Shown in pieces: positions 1 through 8,031 of a DNA stretch of 24,467 bases. Origin of the DNA: Lachnospiraceae bacterium UBA3401 (GTDB taxonomy: Bacteria > Bacillota > Clostridia > Lachnospirales > Lachnospiraceae); contig DEPD01000032.1 of NCBI GenBank assembly GCA_002358575.1, positions 1 through 24,467 on the forward strand. The letters are read 5' to 3'. A program made the position numbers and the translations under genes. How positions within the stretch are numbered: position 1 is the first letter of the stretch; every line of letters starts with the position of its first letter. The notes under the pieces are model-generated. The model saw only the letters and a program-made list of their open reading frames with translations. It did no database searches and was not told the DNA's origin.

Positions 1-254
1 GTCAAAATTATTTGCATCAGACAACATCTTCTATCATAAAGCGAGAACCAAGATTTATCAGTTTAGAAGATTTGAATGTAAGTGGAATGATGAAAAACAA
101 GCATTTATCCAAAGCAGTGCAGAGGCAAGGTTTCTATGAATTTAGAAGACAGATTGAATACGAATGTGGGAACGTAATTGATAAAGACTATCAAGGTGCA
201 TTAAATCTAAAAAAATATGGAGAAATGTTTTTAAAACAGCAGTCTGTAGCATAA
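1..254 (+). pseudogene. tnpB: TnpB (IS200/IS605 OrfB) C-terminal part with an internal deletion
   Basis: TnpB is the RNA-guided nuclease carried by IS200/IS605 elements. The frame is open from the window edge, so the N-terminus lies upstream. SLEDLNVSGMMKN is the RuvC-II region with its catalytic Glu, HLSKAVQRQGFYEFRRQIEY is typical, and DKDYQGALNLKKYG is the RuvC-III end with its Asp. Between RRQIEY and ECGNVIDKD, family members normally carry roughly 40 more residues, including the first CxxC of the zinc ribbon and the conserved Pro-Ser-Ser-Lys stretch. Those are absent here and only one zinc-ligand Cys survives. The join is in frame, so this looks like an internal deletion and a probably inactive nuclease. 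Family assignment is firm; inactivity is inferred. Confidence 0.85.
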
Positions 255-453
255 CACTTTTGAAGTTATCACGGATATGTACTGATACGTTAGTCAGGAA
301 TTTACGCCTATGGAGAGTACAATGTGTTTGAAGGACGAACCCATCGAACTTGTGAGTAGTATTTGAATTTATTCAATACCAAAGCATACTCGTTGAAGTA
401 GGAATGAAACATAAGAGTTTATAATTTTTTATAAGTTTTCAGTAACGGTTCAT
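255..453 (+). mobile_element. IS200/IS605 right end, probable omega-RNA scaffold region
   Basis: This is the noncoding stretch after tnpB. In this family it forms the element's right end and encodes the omega (guide) RNA scaffold that overlaps the tnpB 3' end. Small hairpins are visible, for example GTATTTGAAT against ATTCAATAC (about 358-382) and a TTATAA pair near 421-434. The exact element boundary cannot be fixed without an empty-site comparison, but it must fall close to position 450, directly before the next gene's ATG. No other gene is seen here. Confidence 0.5.
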
Positions 454-1638
454 ATGGAAGTAAAAGAACAAATTAGCCGTTGGCGTTTGATTCTGGGACA
501 GGAGAGTGACAAACGTCTATCAACAATGACAGATTTGACATTGACACAGGAACAGGATTTAATGGATCAGGCGTTGGCTTCTATTTATAATCGGACAGAG
601 CTTGGCGGATTTGGCGGGACTGGTGGAGGTTCGGGCAGAGGCGCAGGCAAAGGACCGTCAAATCCACAGATTAGTCGATGGCTTGGCGATGTGCGAACGC
701 TGTTTGACAAGGAGTTAGTGACTGTTATTCAAAATGATGCAGTGACGCGCTGCGGTTTGAAACAGCTGCTGTTTGAGCCGGAGTTGTTGGAAAATATGGA
801 GCCAGACATTGGACTTGCGTCCACAATCTTAATGCTGAAAGATCAGATTCCAAAACGCTCAAAAGAGAGTGTTCGTGAGTTTATCAAAAAGATTGTGGAG
901 GAAATTAACAAGCTACTTGAACAGGATATTCGGCGGGCTGTAACTGCTGCGGTCAACAAGAGAAAACATTCCCCTATTCCATCTGCGTCGGCAATGGATT
1001 TTAAGATGACAATAAACCGCAATTTAAAACATTATAACCCTGATTTAAAGACAATTGTGCCAGAACATTTTTATTTCTTTGACCGGACGAGTACTACAGC
1101 AGCAAATAAATGGACGATTATATTAGATATTGACCAGAGTGGTTCTATGGGCGAGTCTGTCATTTACTCCTCAATTATCAGTTGTATTTTGGCGAGCATG
1201 GCAAGTATCAAGACACGTATTGTTGCGTTTGATACAAATATTGTGGATTTGACAGAGAAAAGTGACGATCCAGTTGATTTGCTGTTTGGTTTTCAGCTTG
1301 GAGGTGGTACGGATATCAACAAATCAATAGCTTACTGTGAGCAGTTTATTGAAAATCCGGCAAAGACGCTGTTTTTCTTAATATCAGATTTGGATGAGTT
1401 TGGAAATAGGGCAGGAATGCTTAGACGAATTAGCGACATGAAGGAGTCGGGTGTGACAGTTGTCAGTCTGCTTGCAATTGCGGATGGCGGAAGGCCTTAT
1501 TATGATGCGCAGATGGCGCAGAAACTTGCGGGACTTGGTGTTCCATGTTTTGCATGTACACCTGAACTTTTACCGACGCTGCTTGAAAAGGCACTAAAAG
1601 GACAGGATTTGTCCCAGTTTGGGAAAAAAGCAAAGTAA
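454..1638 (+). CDS. VWA-domain (CoxE-like) protein, first gene of the clpS-clpA-aat operon
   Basis: A 394-aa protein. Residues 1-50 contain RWRLILGQ and a helical segment, followed by a Gly-rich linker at about residues 50-70. A helical middle leads into a C-terminal von Willebrand A domain. The metal-binding MIDAS motif is intact: D227-Q-S229-G-S231, a later GGGTD threonine, and SDLDE. Related proteins occur beside MoxR-type AAA ATPases and SWIM-zinc-finger proteins in poorly understood chaperone-like clusters; such partners are not in the window and could lie upstream of the IS. There is no signal peptide, so it is probably cytoplasmic. The gap to clpS is only 18 bp, suggesting co-transcription. 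No good Shine-Dalgarno precedes the ATG, where an IS605 end abuts the gene. The molecular role is unknown. Confidence 0.85.
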   Translation: MEVKEQISRWRLILGQESDKRLSTMTDLTLTQEQDLMDQALASIYNRTELGGFGGTGGGSGRGAGKGPSNPQISRWLGDVRTLFDKELVTVIQNDAVTRCGLKQLLFEPELLENMEPDIGLASTILMLKDQIPKRSKESVREFIKKIVEEINKLLEQDIRRAVTAAVNKRKHSPIPSASAMDFKMTINRNLKHYNPDLKTIVPEHFYFFDRTSTTAANKWTIILDIDQSGSMGESVIYSSIISCILASMASIKTRIVAFDTNIVDLTEKSDDPVDLLFGFQLGGGTDINKSIAYCEQFIENPAKTLFFLISDLDEFGNRAGMLRRISDMKESGVTVVSLLAIADGGRPYYDAQMAQKLAGLGVPCFACTPELLPTLLEKALKGQDLSQFGKKAK

Positions 1639-1656
1639 GTAAAGAGGGAATACAAA

Positions 1657-1956
1657 ATGGCAATACAGGGAGAAACAAGACAAAATACGCGTATCAAAAT
1701 ACGAGAGCCAAAACAATATAAAGTGATTATGCACAATGATGATTTTACCACAATGGATTTTGTGGTGGATATTCTGCGGGAATTTTTTCATAAGAATGAA
1801 ATAGAAGCCGAACGACTGATGCTGTTGGTGCATGAGACAGGCAAAGCTGTTGTGGGGACATATCCATATGATATTGCTGTCTCAAAGGTACAGTCTGCGT
1901 CGGCAAGAGCACGAGAAGAAGGATTTCCATTTCGCATGACAATTGAAGTGGAATAG
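1657..1956 (+). CDS. clpS: ClpS, N-degron adaptor for ClpAP
   Basis: A 99-aa protein of normal family length. ClpS binds proteins bearing N-terminal Leu, Phe, Tyr or Trp and hands them to ClpA for unfolding and degradation by ClpP. Visible family features are a flexible N-terminal tail, the YKVIMHNDDFTTMDFVV core with the Asn-Asp-Asp residues of the N-end pocket, the LVHETGKAVVG segment with the pocket His, and a C-terminal strand ending EEGFPFRMTIEVE. A GAGGG ribosome binding site lies about 9 bp before the ATG. It sits 17 bp before clpA, which fits the adaptor role exactly. Confidence 0.95.
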   Translation: MAIQGETRQNTRIKIREPKQYKVIMHNDDFTTMDFVVDILREFFHKNEIEAERLMLLVHETGKAVVGTYPYDIAVSKVQSASARAREEGFPFRMTIEVE

Positions 1957-1973
1957 CACATGGAGGAATAGAG

Positions 1974-4292
1974 ATGCAGGTATCAAGAGAAGTGGCAGAA
2001 ATCATCAATTCTGTTATTGATCTGGCAAGAGAAAGACATTATGAGCTTGTGACGCCAGAGTTGGTATTGTATGTAATTTGTGACAATCAAATATTTGCAG
2101 AGGCATTTGAGGATTGTGGCGGTGATATTCAAAAGCTTTCCGAACAATTAGAAGGATATTTCAATCAATATTTGCTTGATGTTGGTACACCAAGTTCTTT
2201 TGGGCATGATTCAGAGCCAACCCCAGAGTTTTCGGCAGGAATGGGAGCCCTGTTGTCCTATGCAAGAGAATCGGCGGAGGGAAGTGGGCGGAAAGTTGTC
2301 GGACTGATGCATATTATTCATGCAATATTTGAGTTATCGGAGAGCTACGCAGTTTACTATATGCAGATACAAGGAATTGAACATGCAGAATTGCTGCAGC
2401 AAATGACAATGTTGTATGAAGAACTGTCCGATGGCGGGCACAGAAGCAATAGAGATTTTGCTGAGGAGGAAGCAGAGCAGGAGGATGTGGATGGCCCATC
2501 AGAAAAAGTATGGCAGCAGTTTGCAGTCTGCCTAAATGATGTGCTTGATGGGGTGAATCCTTTGATTGGAAGGGAAGAAGAGCTAGAGCGGACAATGCAG
2601 ATTTTATGCCGAAAGGAGAAGAATAATCCGCTTCATATTGGAGAGCCAGGCGTTGGTAAAACGGCGATTACATATGGCCTTGCACGCTTGATTGAAGAGA
2701 ACCAGGTTCCCGAACCGTTAAAAGATGCAAAGATTTTTTCACTTGACCTTGGAAGTCTGATTGCTGGAACACAATTTCGTGGTGATTTCGAGAAGCGGTT
2801 TAAGCGGGTGATGGACAGTATCTGTCGCGAGGAGAAGCCAATTGTTTACATTGATGAAATTCATAATATTGTAGGTGCAGGTGCTGTAAATGGAGGTGCA
2901 TTTGACATATCAAATATGTTGAAACCATATTTGGCAGCAGGAACAGTTCGCTTTATTGGGGCAACAACCTATGAGGAATATAAGAAACATTTTGAGAAGA
3001 GTAAGAGTCTGATACGGCGTTTTCAAAATATTGATATTAAGGAACCAGATATTGAGGACGCTATACATATTTTAGAGGGACTTAAAGACAGTTATGAGCA
3101 ATTTCATGGGGTGACTTATGCGAAAGATGTAATTGCATACGCAGTGAACATGAGTGCGAAGTATGTTAATGAGCGTTATTTACCTGATAAGGCAATTGAT
3201 TTGATTGACGAGGCAGGCGCCTACCGTCGGCTGCACCCGCTAAAACAAAAAATACAGTCTGTAAGCACGGATTTGATTGATGAAATTCTGTCAAAAATCT
3301 GCCAGATTCCAAAACAAGTTGTAGAACAGGATGAAATTGAGACACTTGCAACACTAGAAACACGGCTGGCAAGCCGCGTGTTTGGACAGGACGAGGCGAT
3401 AGCGCAGGTAGTCAACGCTGTAAAATTTTCAAGAGCAGGGCTTCTTGAGGAAGGGAAACCACTAGCAAGTTTGCTTTTTGTGGGACCAACCGGCGTTGGA
3501 AAGACAGAGATTGCAAGAAGTCTTGCAGAAGAACTTGGCATACGGCTCATTCGGTTTGATATGAGTGAGTATGAGGAGAAACATGCAGTTGCGAAACTGA
3601 TCGGCTCACCAGCAGGATATGTCGGTTATGAAGAGGGTGGGCTTTTGACAGAAGAAATACGCAAAAATCCACACGCGGTATTGTTATTAGATGAAATTGA
3701 AAAAGCGCATCCTGATATCTATAATATTCTCTTGCAGGTAATGGACTATGCCACACTCACAGACAATCAAGGCAGAAAGGCAGATTTCCGCAATGTTATT
3801 ATCATTATGACTTCCAACGCGGGGGCAAGTCGGATTGGAAAGCATGGAATCGGCTTTACAGGGCAGGATGTCAAGGCAGATGTAATTTTGGAGGAAGTGA
3901 AGCGTATCTTTCAGCCAGAGTTTCGCAATCGTTTGAATAAGATTGTTGTTTTTCATGGTATGGATGATACAATGGCAGCACAGATCACAGAGAAGAAACT
4001 TGGAGAGCTGCAGAAAATGCTGCTCTTAAAAAAGGTGGAGCTTTCTGTTGATACAGTGGCAAAGAATCTTTTGAAAAAGAAGGGGATTACCACAGAGTTT
4101 GGTGCGCGGGAGATTGACCGTGTGATTCAGAGTGAAGTGAAACCGCTTTTGGTAGATGAGATTTTATTTGGAAAATTGAAAAAAGGCGGCAAATGTAAGC
4201 TAACTGTAACTGAGAAAAATTTTCAATTGGAATATTTACAAGAAAAAGTAAGAAAAAACATTCAAATAAAGGTTCTTGCGGATAAGGAATAA
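1974..4292 (+). CDS. clpA: ClpA, AAA+ unfoldase of the ClpAP protease
   Basis: A 772-aa protein with the usual ClpA order. A Clp N-domain (about 1-150, the ClpS docking domain) is followed by an acidic linker. AAA module 1 has Walker A GEPGVGKT near residue 223 and Walker B VYIDEIHN. AAA module 2 has Walker A GPTGVGKT near residue 503 and Walker B LLLDEIEKAHPD. There is no ClpB/ClpC-type long middle coiled coil. The loop GKHGIGFTG carries the IGF tripeptide that docks ClpP, so the protein should work with ClpP encoded elsewhere. An AGGAATAG-type site precedes the ATG. Its place between clpS and aat marks it as ClpA rather than ClpC. Confidence 0.95.
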   Translation: MQVSREVAEIINSVIDLARERHYELVTPELVLYVICDNQIFAEAFEDCGGDIQKLSEQLEGYFNQYLLDVGTPSSFGHDSEPTPEFSAGMGALLSYARESAEGSGRKVVGLMHIIHAIFELSESYAVYYMQIQGIEHAELLQQMTMLYEELSDGGHRSNRDFAEEEAEQEDVDGPSEKVWQQFAVCLNDVLDGVNPLIGREEELERTMQILCRKEKNNPLHIGEPGVGKTAITYGLARLIEENQVPEPLKDAKIFSLDLGSLIAGTQFRGDFEKRFKRVMDSICREEKPIVYIDEIHNIVGAGAVNGGAFDISNMLKPYLAAGTVRFIGATTYEEYKKHFEKSKSLIRRFQNIDIKEPDIEDAIHILEGLKDSYEQFHGVTYAKDVIAYAVNMSAKYVNERYLPDKAIDLIDEAGAYRRLHPLKQKIQSVSTDLIDEILSKICQIPKQVVEQDEIETLATLETRLASRVFGQDEAIAQVVNAVKFSRAGLLEEGKPLASLLFVGPTGVGKTEIARSLAEELGIRLIRFDMSEYEEKHAVAKLIGSPAGYVGYEEGGLLTEEIRKNPHAVLLLDEIEKAHPDIYNILLQVMDYATLTDNQGRKADFRNVIIIMTSNAGASRIGKHGIGFTGQDVKADVILEEVKRIFQPEFRNRLNKIVVFHGMDDTMAAQITEKKLGELQKMLLLKKVELSVDTVAKNLLKKKGITTEFGAREIDRVIQSEVKPLLVDEILFGKLKKGGKCKLTVTEKNFQLEYLQEKVRKNIQIKVLADKE

Positions 4293-4332
4293 AAGTGCAG
4301 TTTTCAAAATCACAGCAGAGGGGGAGGGCGTA

Positions 4333-4980
4333 ATGCCAGTATTTCGCATCGATAAAAAAGAATTATCATTTCCACATCCAACGCTTGCAAGGGAAGATGG
4401 ATTACTTGCAGTCGGTGGAGATTTGTGTGTCAAGCGGCTTCTGTTAGCATACACAAATGGGATTTTTCCTTGGTATAACCCAGGGGAAGAAATTTTGTGG
4501 TGGTGTCCTAAAAAGCGCTTTGTTATCTTTCCCAGTGAAATTCACATTTCCCATTCTATGAAAAAGTATATGAAAAAACACGTGTTTCGCATTGCGCTCA
4601 ATAGAGATTTTGCAGATACCATGCATCGATGCCGATTAAAGAGAGAATTTAATGAAGGAACGTGGATCTCTGATGAGATGGAGGAGGCTTATCGCTGTTT
4701 GCATGAGCAGGGCTATGCGGTCAGTGTGGAGGTTTTTGAAGATGAGGAATTGGCAGGCGGTTTTTATGGCGTCTGTATTGGAAAATGTTTTTTTGGTGAA
4801 AGTATGTTTTCAGAAAAGGAAAATGGTTCTAAAACTGCGCTGATTGCCTTTGCACAGCTTTTGGAACAGCAAAATTTTCTGTTTATTGATTGTCAGTTTC
4901 ACACAGAACATCTTGAGAGCATGGGCGGCAGATATATTTTGTGGGAGGAGTATATAGATTTACTGCGAAAAGGATTATAG
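4333..4980 (+). CDS. aat: Leucyl/phenylalanyl-tRNA-protein transferase
   Basis: Aat transfers Leu or Phe from aminoacyl-tRNA to proteins with N-terminal Arg or Lys, creating the N-degron that ClpS recognises. The 215-aa product shows the family signatures DGLLAVGGDL, NGIFPWYNPGE, ILWWCPKKR, GGFYGVCIGKCFFGESMF and a late DCQFHTEHLESMGG. The start at 4333 follows a strong GGGGAGGG site and gives the normal N-terminus. An upstream in-frame GTG at 4276 would overlap clpA and lacks a ribosome binding site. Placement of aat after clpS and clpA puts degron writer, reader and unfoldase in one operon. Confidence 0.95.
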   Translation: MPVFRIDKKELSFPHPTLAREDGLLAVGGDLCVKRLLLAYTNGIFPWYNPGEEILWWCPKKRFVIFPSEIHISHSMKKYMKKHVFRIALNRDFADTMHRCRLKREFNEGTWISDEMEEAYRCLHEQGYAVSVEVFEDEELAGGFYGVCIGKCFFGESMFSEKENGSKTALIAFAQLLEQQNFLFIDCQFHTEHLESMGGRYILWEEYIDLLRKGL

Positions 4981-5052
4981 TGATTCGCGGTGCGTTTTAT
5001 GTTTTTTTCATATAGTTTATAAATACTTTTGTGGCAGCTTTCTTGTAGGAAT

Positions 5053-5060
5053 GATAGAAT
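5053..5060 (+). promoter_or_regulatory. Possible extended -10 element for the coiled-coil gene
   Basis: TGATAGAAT reads as an extended -10 (TG-N-TAGAAT) about 75 bp before the start at 5136. No convincing -35 is present at the right distance, so this is tentative. Confidence 0.3.
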
Positions 5061-5135
5061 AAGGATAACATATTAACGAGAAAGTGCCGATGTTCTAAAA
5101 TATTTGGAACATGCAGGAAAACAGGAGGAAAGAGA

Positions 5136-5654
5136 ATGGATTTATTTGATAAAACCACCAAAGCAGTTAGAGAAATTGGAAATGCGACGCGGGAGCAGAC
5201 AGAACTTGCAAATCTTAAGATTCAGAAAGCAGCAATTGAGAAGCGGCTTGAAGGGCAGTATGCGGAAATCGGCAGAAGATATGTTGCCTATATTGCAGAT
5301 ACATTCCGCACCGAACCATTTGACGTGACAGATATCTTGGATGTTATCAATCCTGATTTGGAGAAGATTGCAGAGATTGTGGATCAGGTGGAGCAGAAAG
5401 AACAGCAATTCAGACAGCATTCTATTGAGAAAGACAGGAAAAAGGCGTTGGAGCAGTTTGAAAGTGAGAAGCGCAAGCTGGACAAGGCAAGAGATTTAGA
5501 TATTATCTCTGAGTTGGAATATGATGAGAAGCTAACGAAGGCGCGCAAGCGATATGACAATTTTGAGATGTTGAAAAAGATTCAGATGCAGTTGGAAATG
5601 GATATTATTACAAGAGAAGAATACGAGGAGAAAGTTCAGAATATTTTACAGTAG
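5136..5654 (+). CDS. Coiled-coil protein of unknown function with SHOCT-like C-terminal repeats
   Basis: A 172-aa, highly charged and largely helical protein without signal peptide or membrane segment. Residues 1-45 are an amphipathic helix (LANLKIQKAAIEKRLEGQY). The middle, about 80-125, is a Glu/Lys-rich coiled coil. The end carries two similar short units, DLDIISELEYDEKLTKAR and EMDIITREEYEEKVQNIL, that resemble the SHOCT oligomerisation motif (hydrophobic-Ile-[ST]-x-x-E-[FY]). A clear AGGAGG lies 8 bp before the ATG. It is monocistronic, bounded by the aat operon and by a terminator. Function is not recognised. Confidence 0.8.
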   Translation: MDLFDKTTKAVREIGNATREQTELANLKIQKAAIEKRLEGQYAEIGRRYVAYIADTFRTEPFDVTDILDVINPDLEKIAEIVDQVEQKEQQFRQHSIEKDRKKALEQFESEKRKLDKARDLDIISELEYDEKLTKARKRYDNFEMLKKIQMQLEMDIITREEYEEKVQNILQ

Positions 5655-5664
5655 TTTTTATAAC

Positions 5665-5697
5665 AAAGAAGGATGTAAATCGTCCTTCTTTATTTTA
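5665..5697 (+). terminator. Rho-independent terminator after the coiled-coil gene
   Basis: AAAGAAGGA (5665-5673) pairs perfectly with TCCTTCTTT (5683-5691). The stem is extended by G-U and G-C pairs and followed by TATTTTACTT. The hairpin starts 10 bp after the stop codon. Confidence 0.85.
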
Positions 5698-5781
5698 CTT
5701 TATGGGAAATTACGATAACAAAAGAAAAAGCAAACCTATACTTGGAAGAATATATGTTTGGATAAATGGGTAAAAAGGTAA

Positions 5782-5866
5782 TATGTTAATGCTACTAGAA
5801 CATAAATAGTACAAAACAAGAAAGCTCTTTTCTTATTAAGTTATATGTTCAGTTTGGTAGGACATA
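5782..5866 (+). promoter_or_regulatory. Twin 23-bp palindromic operator candidates upstream of the HTH-TPR regulator
   Basis: Two copies of the same pattern: TATGTT-N11-AACATA at 5782-5804 and TATGTT-N11-GACATA at 5844-5866. Both are followed by AAT[A/G]G and share further internal bases, so they are direct repeats of a palindrome. Centres are about 62 bp apart, close to six helical turns. The nearer copy ends 19 bp before the candidate -35 of the regulator. A degenerate partial copy may lie at about 5751-5770. They are probably bound by the adjacent regulator or a similar HTH protein; this is inferred. Nothing else was seen in the 305-bp gap between 5655 and 5959 apart from the terminator and promoter. 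Confidence 0.55.
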
Positions 5867-5885
5867 AATGGATAATATTAAAGCG

Positions 5886-5914
5886 TTCAAGTATGCGCTG
5901 ATAAGTATTATAGT
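5886..5914 (+). promoter_or_regulatory. Candidate sigma-A promoter of the HTH-TPR regulator
   Basis: TTCAAG (5886-5891), a 17-bp spacer, then TATAGT (5909-5914). Transcription would start near 5921 and leave a leader of about 40 nt. A weaker alternative, TTGTTA-17-TAAATT at 5914-5942, sits too close to the ribosome binding site. Confidence 0.5.
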
Positions 5915-5959
5915 TGTTACATTTTATTCACTTAATTAAATTATTGGTGGTGAGATATA

Positions 5960-7756
5960 ATGGAGCTTGTAACAATTGGAAGTTTGATTAAACAGTTACG
6001 TAAAGAGAAAATGGGAATATCACGTAAAAAGCTTGCAGATGGTTTATGTTCTGCGCAAATGATTTATGAGATTGAAAGGGATCAGTATGAATCAGATCCG
6101 CTTATGATAGATGTTTTATTGCAACGTATGGGAAAATCTCCAGATAAGTTGGAAAGGGTACTTCAATCAGAGATGTACTATATAATAAGAATGCGAGATT
6201 TACTAGAAAAAGCAATATTAAAAGGTAAGAAAGCTTTAGCAGAAAGTATATTAGAAACATATCCTTTGAAAACGAATTTGGATAAAATGTATCAGTATCG
6301 TATGAAAGCGAGTTTGTTTTATCATATAGATAAGGATTATGATAAGGCATTGGAAAACTTGCTTGTAGCAATCCATATAACATTACCGGAATTTTCTTAT
6401 AAAAAAATTAGAAATTATCTAATATCTACTATCGAAATGGAAAATTTACTTGCGTTCGAGAGAATAAAAATTGAAAAAAATCAAAAATGTGATAAAATAT
6501 TAGAAAGACAACATTTGGAGCTTTGTATGGAGTACATTGATAAACACTTTACAGATGATGAGGAACATGCTAAAATTTATGCGAAGTGTGCTTGGCTTAT
6601 TGGAAAGATTGATTATTACGAAGGAAAATATATATCCGCGATGAACATATGCCAAAAAGGAATGGAAGGCTTACGAAAGAATACTATGATATATTTTATG
6701 AGTCCATTACTTAAGATAATTGTGCAGGCAGAGGAACAGATGGGAATTACATCAGAACATAGCAAATGTGTACAATATTATAATATTTTAATGCTTTTAC
6801 GGAAGTTTTTTGCGAAGAAATGGTATCCTATGGATACAATTTTTCATAATTGTTGTCAGAAAGAATATCATCTTGATTATGAGTTATTTCGTGATGAGCG
6901 AAAGGAAAAAGGTATGACACAAGAGGAATTTGCAGATGGAATTTATCAAGACAATAGTTCTATTTCTCGGTTTGAAACAGGAAAGGCATCTCCTAATAAA
7001 AAGACATTTAGGCAGATGACGCAAAAGCTTGGAATGGAAAAAGGTAGGTATAATGGATATGTAGTGGCAGATTCATTTGAAGTGATGGAACTTAGGACTC
7101 AGCTAGATATATTAGAGATGCGTCGTAGGTATATGGAAGCACGGAAAACTTTAGAAAAAATGAAAGAACAACTTAATTTGCAAATTGAAGAGAATAGAAT
7201 AGTAGTTAAGTTTCATGAAACTGTTATTTCATATTATCTTGGAGAAGTTAGTGAGCAATGTGCTATAGAAAAAATAAAAAGACTTATGAAAACAGTTATT
7301 GAGGATAATAATATAGTTTTTTATCATATTCCGATGCGGAATGAAGTGTTAATGATTAATCAATTGTTCATTTTATTAAATGAAATAGGACAAAAACAGA
7401 TTGCAATTAAGCTAATGCAGTGTGTGTTGCAGAAAATGTATAATAGTAAGATTTCATTAAAATACAGATATCGCTCATATGCACTTTTATTAAATAATTA
7501 TGTGCGTGTGTGTCGAAAATGGAACTTCGCTGTTGAAGCATTAAATATTGAGTTATTGTGTGGCAAAGCATCAATGATTCCATTTTGTATAAATAATATT
7601 TTAAAAGTATTAGAAAAAGAAGGGGTATCCGATACAATACTTGATCAGTGGTCAATAGCTGTATATTACATGAGTGATTTGTATTTTTTTGATAAAGAAA
7701 AAGAGATATATAGAGAATATCTTGAAGTAAATCGGAGAATAACAATTGTGGATTAG
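5960..7756 (+). CDS. Duplicated HTH/TPR-like regulator (RRNPP type), probable peptide-sensing transcription factor
   Basis: A 598-aa soluble protein built as HTH, helical repeats, HTH, helical repeats. HTH 1 covers about residues 7-60 (LIKQLRKEKMGISRKKLADG, then IYEIERDQYESDP). HTH 2 covers about 305-358 and is closer to the XRE consensus (MTQEEFADGIYQDNSSISRF, then ETGKASPNKKTF). Each is followed by 200-240 residues of TPR-like helices, e.g. YQYRMKASLFYHIDKDYDKA and YYEGKYISAMNICQKGM. HTH plus TPR is the layout of Rgg, PlcR and PrgX proteins, which bind imported peptide pheromones, although those carry a single unit of about 280-310 residues. The gene is AT-rich, faces a convergent secreted-peptide candidate, and lies upstream of a RiPP locus. 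A GGTGGTGAG site precedes the ATG. The ligand is unknown. Confidence 0.8.
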   Translation: MELVTIGSLIKQLRKEKMGISRKKLADGLCSAQMIYEIERDQYESDPLMIDVLLQRMGKSPDKLERVLQSEMYYIIRMRDLLEKAILKGKKALAESILETYPLKTNLDKMYQYRMKASLFYHIDKDYDKALENLLVAIHITLPEFSYKKIRNYLISTIEMENLLAFERIKIEKNQKCDKILERQHLELCMEYIDKHFTDDEEHAKIYAKCAWLIGKIDYYEGKYISAMNICQKGMEGLRKNTMIYFMSPLLKIIVQAEEQMGITSEHSKCVQYYNILMLLRKFFAKKWYPMDTIFHNCCQKEYHLDYELFRDERKEKGMTQEEFADGIYQDNSSISRFETGKASPNKKTFRQMTQKLGMEKGRYNGYVVADSFEVMELRTQLDILEMRRRYMEARKTLEKMKEQLNLQIEENRIVVKFHETVISYYLGEVSEQCAIEKIKRLMKTVIEDNNIVFYHIPMRNEVLMINQLFILLNEIGQKQIAIKLMQCVLQKMYNSKISLKYRYRSYALLLNNYVRVCRKWNFAVEALNIELLCGKASMIPFCINNILKVLEKEGVSDTILDQWSIAVYYMSDLYFFDKEKEIYREYLEVNRRITIVD

Positions 7757-7765
7757 AGGTCGTAA

Positions 7766-7853
7766 TTAATCTTATGTCTAGGGGGATAAAGATTTCTTGA
7801 TAGGAAACTCGTCGGGGATCAAATTCACCATCACAGTTTCTTGGAACATCAAT
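7766..7853 (-). pseudogene. Relic of an IS256-like transposase
   Basis: On the minus strand a short frame reads IDVPRNCDGEFDP, which matches the conserved VPRDRNGEFEP segment of IS256-family transposases. The frame then runs on to IFIPLDIRL. Stops flank it upstream and no catalytic residues remain, so it is a decayed fragment. It lies directly after the regulator gene. Homology is inferred from this one motif. Confidence 0.45.
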
Positions 7854-7942
7854 TTAAAATTCTCTATATTAGCTTTTCAGTGCGTTGGTAGAATATTGTA
7901 ATAATTTGCTGAATTTGTTCCCTTGCTGCTGGTATAAAAATA

Positions 7943-7988
7943 CTCCTTTTGGTAAGAATTGTCATATGCTAATTCCTACCAAAAAGAG
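7943..7988. terminator. Inverted repeat between convergent genes, probable bidirectional terminator
   Basis: Arms at 7943-7960 and 7971-7988 match at 16 of 18 positions around a 10-nt loop (core CCTTTTGGTA against TACCAAAAAG). On the minus strand the stem is followed by TATTTTTATA. It sits between the regulator (plus) and the convergent 54-aa peptide gene (minus), where a shared terminator would be expected. Confidence 0.5.
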
Positions 7989-8031
7989 ATATTTCTTTCC
8001 AAGGATACAAACTATTTTACACTATCATGGA

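Noticed and set aside
4276..4332. Longer N-terminus for Aat from GTG 4276
   Set aside because: It overlaps the clpA end, has no Shine-Dalgarno and adds residues not typical for the family. ATG 4333 has a strong site.
5090..5112. ATGTTC-N11-GAACAT palindrome upstream of the coiled-coil gene, similar to the regulator's palindromes
   Set aside because: The arms are offset by one base relative to TATGTT-N11-AACATA, and it lies outside the island. Likely coincidence or a simple leader hairpin.
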